From Pedobacter soli (GTDB taxonomy: Bacteria; Bacteroidota; Bacteroidia; Sphingobacteriales; Sphingobacteriaceae), in the NCBI RefSeq assembly GCF_900101435.1, contig NZ_FMZH01000003.1, forward strand, positions 186,001 to 250,000: a DNA stretch of 64,000 nt, written 5' to 3'. Positions within the stretch are counted from its first letter, which is position 1. The number at the start of each line of letters is the position of its first letter. This document shows, piece by piece, positions 54,311-62,111 of the stretch. A model generated the notes under the pieces. The model saw only the letters and a program-made list of their open reading frames with translations. It did not search any database and was not told the origin of the DNA. A program made the position numbers and the translations under genes.

Positions 54311-56038
54311 ATGAAAAGTAAAATAAAAAAACCGGCATTTAGCTACCCACTGGCAGCCCTTTTAATGGCAGCCCTGGTTGCTGTTTTTTCCTGCAACAAA
54401 GAACTGGCCGATAAAAAAGATTTCTCTAACAATACCGGTGGCGAGGTTGCCGATGCCCAAAAGCAAAAAGTATTGTATGTAATTGTTGATGGTGCCCGTG
54501 GCGAATCTATTTTCAAATCGCCTACACCTGTGCTTTCGCGTATGATTAAGAATGGCATGTTCACCATCAATTCCGTATCAGACGAAAATGGTTTAAACGC
54601 TACCTCCTGGGCCGATATGCTTACCGGCGTAGATAAAAACAAACACAAGGTAATTAGCGAAGATTTTGCGAATAACAAACTGACCGATTATCCCATGTTT
54701 TTTAAACGCGTTAAAGACAATACCACATTAAGAACCGCAGCATTTGGTATTTCGCAAAGCATGAGCAGCAAGCTGGTAAGTAATGCCGACGTAAACAGCA
54801 CTTTTGCAACCGATGAAGCGGTAAAAACAGCCACCTTAACCGAGCTGGCCAATAACGATGCTGCTGTGGTGCTGGCCGAATTTCAGGGCGTAGATAAAGC
54901 CGGAGCACAATATGGTTACGATGCCAGTGTCCCCGAATATGCTTCGGCCATCAGCACGATTGATACCTACATTGGCGAGCTGAATAATGCCATTAAGGCC
55001 CGCGCCAATTTTAGCAAAGAAAACTGGCTCATTGTAATTGCCTCCAACAAAGGTGGTGCTTATCCGGTGATTCCGGCGTTGATGGATAATACCTTATTCA
55101 GCAAGCCCCTGTTAAACAGTTTTATCATTTTATATAACCCCAACTTTAAATCGACCATTTACAACAAGCCTTCAAGCTTAACCTCATTACCCTATGCCGG
55201 TAGTTTTGGGCGCTTAAACGGCGATACCATTGCCACGGTTGATGCCACCAAATCTAACCTCTATAATTTCGGCACTACAGGCGAGTATACGGTAGAATTT
55301 AAATTAAAAGTACAGGCATTTGGTACGCTCAACGCACCTATTTTCTTTAAAACATCGAGCCCGGCCAACAGTACTACCGGCTGGTGGATTATCCACAACG
55401 GATCAAACGGTACCTGGCGCCTGGGTGGTTTAGCATCTGCTGCTATTGCTACCCCAATTGCCAAAGCCATGGAAACCAACCGGTGGTATACCATTGGGTT
55501 TAAAATCTATTTTGTGGGTACTGTACGTTATGTACAGCTTTATCAGGATGGCGATCCTGTTGGTTCGCCCACAGTAATTACCGGCAGGAGTGTAAATAAC
55601 AGCGAGCCCCTGGTTGCGGGTTACCGTTCGGGTTACGGCAATACCGCCAAACAGTTTATTGCCGATATCCGCATTTTTAACGTAGCTGTGCCCGATGCAA
55701 CGATCAAAGATTATTCGTGCCAGGTAGCCATTGATGCTACCCATCCGTATTACAATAATTTAATTGGTTACTGGCCGGCATTGGATGGCACCGGAACGCT
55801 GATTAAAGACCAGAGTAAATCTAAAAATGATTTCGTATTCCAGAAATCGAACCAGTGGGTAACCTTTGAAGATTACGACAGCAAATTTTGCATTAAACCT
55901 TCGCCCGAGCTCTATAAAGTAGTACCGCGGGGCGTAGATATACCCACTTTTATTTTGGGCTGGCTAAACATCAATGCAACAGGCTTTAACCTCGATGGTA
56001 AAGTCTGGACACCAACCTACACCAACATTTTAAAGTAA
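54311..56038 (+). CDS. phosphatase-fold lipoprotein with LamG-like C-terminus (DUF4983-like), first copy
   Basis: A 575-residue lipoprotein (lipobox Cys28, FSC-NKE). Residues about 50-280 follow the alkaline phosphatase/phosphodiesterase superfamily: VLYVIVDGARG (Asp60), TSWADMLTG (98-106) with His112, EFQGVDKAGAQYG (191-202) and IVIASNKGG (241-249). The His expected in the third motif is Ala199 and the Asp-His pair of the fourth is Asn246-Lys247, so the metal site looks lost. Residues about 320-575 form a laminin-G-like sheet domain (DUF4983 from memory). Likely a binding protein, not an active enzyme. Confidence 0.8.
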   Translation: MKSKIKKPAFSYPLAALLMAALVAVFSCNKELADKKDFSNNTGGEVADAQKQKVLYVIVDGARGESIFKSPTPVLSRMIKNGMFTINSVSDENGLNATSWADMLTGVDKNKHKVISEDFANNKLTDYPMFFKRVKDNTTLRTAAFGISQSMSSKLVSNADVNSTFATDEAVKTATLTELANNDAAVVLAEFQGVDKAGAQYGYDASVPEYASAISTIDTYIGELNNAIKARANFSKENWLIVIASNKGGAYPVIPALMDNTLFSKPLLNSFIILYNPNFKSTIYNKPSSLTSLPYAGSFGRLNGDTIATVDATKSNLYNFGTTGEYTVEFKLKVQAFGTLNAPIFFKTSSPANSTTGWWIIHNGSNGTWRLGGLASAAIATPIAKAMETNRWYTIGFKIYFVGTVRYVQLYQDGDPVGSPTVITGRSVNNSEPLVAGYRSGYGNTAKQFIADIRIFNVAVPDATIKDYSCQVAIDATHPYYNNLIGYWPALDGTGTLIKDQSKSKNDFVFQKSNQWVTFEDYDSKFCIKPSPELYKVVPRGVDIPTFILGWLNINATGFNLDGKVWTPTYTNILK

Positions 56039-56046
56039 CCGAGGCC

Positions 56047-57498
56047 ATGAAAAGTAAACATATAAAAGTTTTAACCTCCGCTTGTGCTGCGCTTTTACTG
56101 CTTACACAAGCGTGCAGAAAAGATTACGGCTACTCTTTTGAAGATGGCTACAGTAAAACCGAGGTAAAAGATACCTTTGGCAACCAGGAGCTCGATACCT
56201 CCAAATACAAGATAGACCGCTCGCAGTTTAACCTGGCAAGGGTTTTCCCGGGTTTGGTATCCATTTCAGAGCCGCGGCTTAAAAGTTCCAAAGTAACGCT
56301 CGATTTCGACTTTGTATACGCCAACAATGCCAATTTACGCATTTCGGTAGCACCGCAAGGCTGGTTTAGTACAGGTATGTATGCGCCTGCAGGTGAGCTG
56401 ATCCAGATCGATGTACCTGCCGGAGAGTATGGCATGACCGCACAGATTGGTGCCTGGGATGATGATTTGACCAGCCTGCAAACCAAACTCAGGGCACCGG
56501 TAATTTACAGTCGCCATACCCTGGCACCGGGTAAAAACCTCATCCGTAACCTCTATGGCGGGCAGGTATACATTATCCCGCCAAGGGCATTGGGCCGCAA
56601 GGTCGAGTTCACTTTTACCGGAACGGTTAAATCGCCCGATTTTGTGCTGGGCCAAACTACTGATGAGGAATGGAAAGCCATGATGGCCACCACCACCGTA
56701 CCCTTTTTCGAACTGCGTGGCAAAAGGATCATCTTTACCCTGCCGGTATCGCGTTTAGCTAAATTCCCCATTGCCAGCCCAACGGCTTTAATGCAAACCT
56801 GGGATGAGCAGATCCTGCACTGTTACTGGGAATGGTACGGCTTATCAGAAAACGCTGCAGATGCCCGCGATTTAAACCCAATGTTACCGTGGCGCATTGT
56901 ACACGATATCCAGCCATCGGTGGGTGCACAGCACAGCGGTTACCCGGTAGTGGCTATGGCCAACGATAACTATTTTCAACAGGCGGTAACCCTGAGCGGT
57001 GTAGTTGGCCAGAACTGGGGTACCTACCACGAGCTGGGCCATAACATGCAAATGAACAATACCTGGAACTTTGATGGTAACGGAGAGGTATCGAACAATA
57101 TTTTCTCGCTAAAAGTAACCAACTACCACGGCTATAAACACAGCAATTACAAACGGTTAATGACTGCAGCACTGGCTTTTGTTACGCCTACCGGTACAAA
57201 ATCTTATGTCAATGCCTCAGAAGATGCCAAACTGGGTATGTTTATTCAGTTAATGGAGCGCTACGGCTTCAATTTTATTACCTATTTAACCACTGAAGCC
57301 CGCCATGCAAGGTTTACCTCATCCAGCAACCAGGATAAGATCGATTTCTTTTACGAACGTTTATCCGAGTTTGCCAAAACCGATATGGAACCTTTTTTAA
57401 CCAAATGGGGCATTACCGTAAGTACTGTTTCCAAAACTAAAATTGCAGCCAAATTCCCCTTGTTAACTGAGGCTGTTTGGTTGTCTGATCCCAGCTAA
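56047..57498 (+). CDS. M60 family (enhancin-like) zinc metallopeptidase lipoprotein
   Basis: A 483-residue lipoprotein (lipobox TQAC, then Arg-Lys-Asp). An N-terminal beta domain (about 60-190) precedes the M60/PF13402-type catalytic domain. Zinc motif HELGH at 328-332 with Glu347 in NGEVSNN as third ligand fits HExxHX(8,28)E, and NWGTYHELGHNMQ is close to the family consensus. Relatives from gut Bacteroides cut mucin-type O-glycoproteins. It is flanked on both sides by the DUF4983-like genes, 8 bp after the first. Confidence 0.9.
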   Translation: MKSKHIKVLTSACAALLLLTQACRKDYGYSFEDGYSKTEVKDTFGNQELDTSKYKIDRSQFNLARVFPGLVSISEPRLKSSKVTLDFDFVYANNANLRISVAPQGWFSTGMYAPAGELIQIDVPAGEYGMTAQIGAWDDDLTSLQTKLRAPVIYSRHTLAPGKNLIRNLYGGQVYIIPPRALGRKVEFTFTGTVKSPDFVLGQTTDEEWKAMMATTTVPFFELRGKRIIFTLPVSRLAKFPIASPTALMQTWDEQILHCYWEWYGLSENAADARDLNPMLPWRIVHDIQPSVGAQHSGYPVVAMANDNYFQQAVTLSGVVGQNWGTYHELGHNMQMNNTWNFDGNGEVSNNIFSLKVTNYHGYKHSNYKRLMTAALAFVTPTGTKSYVNASEDAKLGMFIQLMERYGFNFITYLTTEARHARFTSSSNQDKIDFFYERLSEFAKTDMEPFLTKWGITVSTVSKTKIAAKFPLLTEAVWLSDPS

Positions 57499-57528
57499 TT
57501 CATCCAAAAAACATAAAATAAACCAACA

Positions 57529-59274
57529 ATGAAGAATTATCAGTTTAGTTTAAAAAAATACAGTGCGCTGGCCATCCTGCTGCTGTGTGCCGTTATTTTT
57601 GGCTGTAAAAAATATTACGATCCACCGGCAGTATTCGAGAAACAGGAAATTGTTTCGGTTAAGAAAAGAAAGGTTCTGCTGATCGGCATCGACGGGGCAA
57701 CAGGCGAAGACATGAAAAAAATTATGCCGCCTGTAATCAGTTCCATCCTGCCTAATAGTAAATATTCGTGGCAGAGCAGGAGCGATGCGCCCGTGAGTGA
57801 TGCCGGTACCTGGAAAAATATCATGACCGGTATTGCTACCATCCATAAAATACAGGACAGTACCTTTATCGTACCCGAGGGGGCCAGCGAACACGATGCG
57901 GTGGTAGAATATCCCTCGTTTATCGAACGTCTCCAGGCTACGCCTAAAATGCGTTATTCGGTAGCCATTTCGCCATGGAAAACCCTTGTTGATCGCTTAC
58001 TGCTGTATGCCGATGAGCCCATTGCGGTAAACAACGATGCTGCCGCAGCCGATACCGCGGTAAAGAAAATTGGCATCAGCAAAGCCGATTTGGTAGTGGT
58101 AAATTTTAACCAGGTTAACCAGGCCGGCTTAAAATACGGTTATTCGGCCGATGTACCCGAATACAAAACTGCCGTAACACAGGTAGATACCTACATTGGT
58201 AAACTGCTCGAAGCGCTTAAAGCCCGTAAAACCTATAACAATGAAGAATGGCTGGTGGTTATTACATCTAACCATGGCGGCTATAATAAAGGCTTTACCA
58301 GTCAGACCGAGCGCGAGCGCAACTCCTTTAACATTTATTACAACCCTGCTTTTAAGAAAGTAGAAATCGATAATGTGCCTTTAACCGATGGCTTTTTATT
58401 TCCTGCCTCAAAAGCGGCTACCGATGCAAAAGCTACGCTTGCTGCAGCAAACTCAAGTATTTATGAAATAGGGGCATCGGGCGATAAAACCATCCAGTTC
58501 AAAGCATTTGTTAAATCCAGTTCATCATCAAATGGACAGAATTTTGTGTTATTATCCAAATCAAATGCATCGTATGGTACCGTAAACGGATGGAATTTTA
58601 TGGTACAGGTAAATGCCGATGGTACGCGTAAATTCAGGGTAACCATGGGTTATAATACGTCAAGCTTTTTCTTCATCTACGCCCCTGCTAATTTCGATTT
58701 AAACAAATGGTACGCGCTAACTTTAAAGATTTATACCAATGCAGGCAAAAGAATGGCGGTGTTGTATGTAGATGGGGTTGCGGGTGATGCGGTTGACATC
58801 TCGGGCAGGACCATAGGCAGTGGCGCTAACGATTTGTTTCTGGGTAATTTAAGTATCACCACAACCGCAGCAGTAGCATCAGGATCGTTTGCCGTTAACG
58901 ATATTGCCTTTTACAACAAAGCCCTTACCGATAGCGAAATTAGCGATTTTACCTGCAGCAGCAGCGTACCCCTTGCTAACACCAATTTAATTGGTTACTG
59001 GCCATGCAAACAGGTAGATGGCGATAAAATGCTGAACCAGGCACCTACAGCTTTAGGCAAAGATTTAACCATTGCCGGAAAAGGCGGTTTATGGAATTCG
59101 TTTGAAAGGAAGGTTTGCAACGCTACTGCGCCATCGGGCAATACCATTATGGCCGTATCCAATTCAGATATCGCTTCACAAATCATCTACTGGTTTGGCG
59201 TAAATGTAGACGATGCCTGGAAATTAAACGGAAAATCGTGGCTGAAACTGTACGAAGTAGAGTTTTATAAATAA
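57529..59274 (+). CDS. phosphatase-fold lipoprotein with LamG-like C-terminus (DUF4983-like), second copy
   Basis: A 581-residue lipoprotein (lipobox IFGC then KKYYDPP), built like the gene two places upstream. Phosphatase-superfamily motifs: VLLIGIDGATG (Asp55), AGTWKNIMTG (92-101) with His106, NFNQVNQAGLKYG (192-204) and VITSNHGG (244-251). The third motif has Asn197 and Leu201 in place of Asp and His; the fourth has Asn-His. The metal site is therefore degraded in a different way from the first copy. The C-terminal half is a LamG/concanavalin-like sheet domain. Likely surface binding protein. Confidence 0.8.
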   Translation: MKNYQFSLKKYSALAILLLCAVIFGCKKYYDPPAVFEKQEIVSVKKRKVLLIGIDGATGEDMKKIMPPVISSILPNSKYSWQSRSDAPVSDAGTWKNIMTGIATIHKIQDSTFIVPEGASEHDAVVEYPSFIERLQATPKMRYSVAISPWKTLVDRLLLYADEPIAVNNDAAAADTAVKKIGISKADLVVVNFNQVNQAGLKYGYSADVPEYKTAVTQVDTYIGKLLEALKARKTYNNEEWLVVITSNHGGYNKGFTSQTERERNSFNIYYNPAFKKVEIDNVPLTDGFLFPASKAATDAKATLAAANSSIYEIGASGDKTIQFKAFVKSSSSSNGQNFVLLSKSNASYGTVNGWNFMVQVNADGTRKFRVTMGYNTSSFFFIYAPANFDLNKWYALTLKIYTNAGKRMAVLYVDGVAGDAVDISGRTIGSGANDLFLGNLSITTTAAVASGSFAVNDIAFYNKALTDSEISDFTCSSSVPLANTNLIGYWPCKQVDGDKMLNQAPTALGKDLTIAGKGGLWNSFERKVCNATAPSGNTIMAVSNSDIASQIIYWFGVNVDDAWKLNGKSWLKLYEVEFYK

Positions 59275-59303
59275 ACAATCCGCCCAATAACAAAAACCAA
59301 AAA

Positions 59304-59346
59304 GGTGATGGATCAGCAAAACCAATGCGTCTATCGGTCCATCACC
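59304..59346 (+). repeat. long-loop inverted repeat before the last operon gene
   Basis: GGTGATGGA (59304-59312) pairs perfectly with TCCATCACC (59338-59346), 25-base loop, followed by ATTTT. It lies 29 bp after the DUF4983-like stop and 24 bp before the NHL-repeat start. It could be a partial terminator or an mRNA-stability element. Confidence 0.5.
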
Positions 59347-59369
59347 ATTTTGAACCTAAACCCAACAGC

Positions 59370-61283
59370 ATGAAAAAAACTTACTACATCCTCATATTGG
59401 GCCTGGCCTTAGGGCTTGCAGCCTGTAAAAAGTTTGCCAACGAAGCTTTTAACGATACCACAACCGAAAAAACAACACTGAAGGTAAAGGTGATGAATGA
59501 TAAGGATAACCGCCTCGAACCTGGTGTTAAAATCCTCATCAGTCGTAAAATTGATGCCAGCGCTGCCTTTCAGGTGATAGATACCGTACGTACCAATGCG
59601 CAGGGCGAATTAACCTACCAGGTACCTTTCCCCAATTTATTCAGGGCCGAAATTGATACCGCTTTTTACAAATACGATTCGAAAGAATTACTGATGCAAA
59701 ATGCCAGCAATGGCGAACTGGTTTTACATACCAAACCCAAATTCGGCATGTCAACCGTTGATATCAGCGTATTAGATAGTGCCTCATCAACAGCTTTGGC
59801 CGATTTTTTGGTGAATGTAAGCTACCGTAAAATTGGTACTGCTAAGTTTATCGATAATGGTTCAGAAAAAACCAATGCCAGCGGCAAACTCCTGCTTTCT
59901 TTACCTTACCCAACCGAGGTAAAGGTTAAAATCGGCAATACCACCGCTTACCGTCCCGATTCGGTTTCGGTTAATTTACTTGATGAAAACAGCAAGAGTA
60001 CCCAGCTCAAAGTATCAACCAGTGCGCTGTTTGCCTTTAATGCTTCCGATGCACTCGACCTGCAGTATGTAGCCAATACCAGTTTTAATGTATATGTGAA
60101 GAAAACCGGCGAAAGCGCGTTTACACTCTTTAAAACCATGCTTACCGATGCTTCTGGTAATTTTAACCTGATGATACCGCAACCGGCACAGGTGAAAGTA
60201 GAAATGCTCAACAATACTTATTTTACCAATTATTCGGTTGTAGCTGATGTGCCTACTTATGCTACCGTAAAACAGAAGGCAGTGCTTACACTAAAGGCGC
60301 CGGCTTATACCAGCCCGGTTTTAACCAACCTGCAATCTACCGAACTCGTACTCAATAATGGTTTATCGTTAAACGGTCCGCAGGATATGACCACCGATGG
60401 CAAAGGGAATATTTACATTACAGATTCAGGTAACAACCGGATTATAAAGGTTGATAATACCGGCAATGCCACGGTTTTAGCGGGCAACGGTACTGCTGGT
60501 ACTGTTGATGGCGCCGGCGAAGACGCACAGTTTAGCGCGCCTTACGGCATCAGGTGCGGTACTGATGGTTCCTTGTATGTAGCCGATGATACCCGTCATA
60601 TTATCAGGAAAATTGTAATTGCGGCTGATGGAAAAGCAACCGTAAGTACCATTGCAGGCGCAGCCGGATCAAGCGGTACCACCGATGGCGCCGGTACCAC
60701 TGCCAGGTTTAACCGCCCGGCAGGTATTGCCCTTGATAAAGCGAACCGTTATTTATACGTAGCCGAATGGGGTGGCAATAAAGTGCGTAAAGTCGATTTA
60801 TCCAATAACACCGTTTCAACGGTTGCCGGTTCGGGTACCAGTAGTGTATTGGGCGGAACAGGTACAGCAGCAACTTTCCAGATTCCATGGGGTGTAGCTT
60901 TAACCGACGATGAAACCGGACTTTATGTGGCCAGCTGGAATGGCAGCTCCATCAGTAAAATAAACCTGGCCAATAGTTTTGTTACCGTATTGCGTAAAGG
61001 AGCTACTACCAATTTTAGTTCGCCACGTGGGATCTACGTAGCCGGAGGCAAGTTATATGTGGCCAACACCGGTAACCATACCCTCTCGGCAATTAACACT
61101 GAAGTAGAAACCAATACTACTTTTAACCTGTTGATGGGTACCACTACATCGGGCAATGCCGTGGGTTCGGCCACAGCCACCCGCTTTAATGGCCCGGTTG
61201 GCATCTGGTACGATAAATATTCGGGTAAGTTCTATATCGCCGATACCGGAAATAATAAGATTAAAGTAATCCGGGGGAATTAG
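59370..61283 (+). CDS. NHL-repeat beta-propeller lipoprotein
   Basis: About 637 residues from the ATG at 59370 (the frame opens at 59325 through the hairpin, which is not credible). Lipobox LAAC then KKFAN. Three Ig- or carboxypeptidase-regulatory-like domains (about 30-330) with recurring DT-x-TNAxGxL-x-YQVPFP-type phrases, then NHL repeats (about 345-637): GKGNIYITDSGNNRIIKVDN, GSLYVADDTRHIIRKI, YLYVAEWGGNKVRKVD, KFYIADTGNNKIKVI. Probably a six-bladed propeller for protein or glycan binding. Last gene of the operon. Confidence 0.88.
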   Translation: MKKTYYILILGLALGLAACKKFANEAFNDTTTEKTTLKVKVMNDKDNRLEPGVKILISRKIDASAAFQVIDTVRTNAQGELTYQVPFPNLFRAEIDTAFYKYDSKELLMQNASNGELVLHTKPKFGMSTVDISVLDSASSTALADFLVNVSYRKIGTAKFIDNGSEKTNASGKLLLSLPYPTEVKVKIGNTTAYRPDSVSVNLLDENSKSTQLKVSTSALFAFNASDALDLQYVANTSFNVYVKKTGESAFTLFKTMLTDASGNFNLMIPQPAQVKVEMLNNTYFTNYSVVADVPTYATVKQKAVLTLKAPAYTSPVLTNLQSTELVLNNGLSLNGPQDMTTDGKGNIYITDSGNNRIIKVDNTGNATVLAGNGTAGTVDGAGEDAQFSAPYGIRCGTDGSLYVADDTRHIIRKIVIAADGKATVSTIAGAAGSSGTTDGAGTTARFNRPAGIALDKANRYLYVAEWGGNKVRKVDLSNNTVSTVAGSGTSSVLGGTGTAATFQIPWGVALTDDETGLYVASWNGSSISKINLANSFVTVLRKGATTNFSSPRGIYVAGGKLYVANTGNHTLSAINTEVETNTTFNLLMGTTTSGNAVGSATATRFNGPVGIWYDKYSGKFYIADTGNNKIKVIRGN

Positions 61284-61325
61284 TTCCCCGGATTACTCCC
61301 TGCGGGGATTGTTCACCAACACTCA

Positions 61326-61625
61326 ACGTCACCCTGAACTTCCGCCCGGCCGGTCGGACGGGTGTTTCAGGGTCTCTTCTTGACTAGTGTACACTATTCA
61401 GAGATGCTTCGTTGCGCTCAGCATGACATATTAAGAAAATCCGTCATTCCGAGAGCAGCGCAGCGGAACCGAGGAATCTATTTAGACGATTAGGGAAGGG
61501 AGTAAGATATAGATCAATTTACGTTACACTAAGTTCGTCACCCTGAACTTGTTTCAGGGTCTCTTCTTGACTAGCGTAAACTATTGAGAGATGCTGAAAT
61601 GAATTCAGCATGACGGCGAGGGAAA
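61326..61625. repeat. dispersed intergenic repeats after the large operon
   Basis: Two copies of a unit with CGTCACCCTGAACTT, GTTTCAGGGTCTCTTCTTGA, CTAG(C/T)GTA(A/C)ACTATT and AGAGATGC, at 61326-61407 and 61540-61616. The CCCTGAA/TTCAGGG parts pair as a hairpin. Between them is CCGTCATTCC, shared with the 38.4 kb repeats, plus a CGAGGAATCTATTTAGA piece. Confidence 0.75.
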
Positions 61626-61729
61626 AGCATGACGCAAGGGGATCCTCTGCACCCTGCTATCTGGCATAGGAGATGATGGCCGGAGAAAACGTTAAAGCTT
61701 TTCCACAACCGTTCAAAAAAGCATTGTCC

Positions 61730-61966
61730 AAGGCAGCGTGTCTTTCCCGACTTTTTGTCGGGGCTTGCGCTGCCGCTATAAAAGCTTTGACGATTTTATC
61801 CAACATCAGGTCCAAGCCTTGATCTTTTGTTTCTTTTCTATCAAGAGAAAAGAAAGAGCCCCCGCGGCGGTGAGCGGAAAGAAAACAGCCAAAGCATTAA
61901 GATTAGCTTCGCTGAGCACTTCGTGGTTCCCACTTTCGTGGGAATGACGGATTTGCGAAAGGGAGC
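61730..61966. repeat. mosaic repeat with several hairpins, no gene
   Basis: Contains CCCGACTTTTTGTCGGG (perfect stem CCCGAC/GTCGGG), inside a wider GGCAGCG/CGCTGCC pairing, and TTTCTTTTCT...AGAAAAGAAA. GTTCCCACTTTCGTGGGAA also forms a hairpin. A 69-codon frame over it is not a believable protein. It resembles repeats spread over other genomes of this group, from memory. Confidence 0.6.
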
Positions 61967-62085
61967 GTCACCCTGAACTTCCGCCCGGCCGGTCGGATGG
62001 GTGTTTCAGGGTCTCTTCTTGACTAGCGTACACTATTGAGAGATGCTGAAACAAGTCCGATAGCTATCGGACCAGCATGACGGCG
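61967..62085. repeat. third copy of the dispersed repeat, with an 18-bp palindrome
   Basis: GTCACCCTGAACTTCCGCCC, GGCCGGTCGGATGGGTG and GTTTCAGGGTCTCTTCTTGA repeat the copy at 61326 almost exactly. It ends with GTCCGATAGCTATCGGAC (62055-62072), whose core is also at 27139-27152, followed by CAGCATGACGGCGAGGG. Confidence 0.75.
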
Positions 62086-62111
62086 AGGGGCTACACCCTA
62101 CTATGCCTCTC

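Noticed and set aside
61738..61947. 69-codon open frame in the 61.7-61.9 kb spacer
   Set aside because: The stretch is a mosaic of hairpin repeats; the frame is chance.
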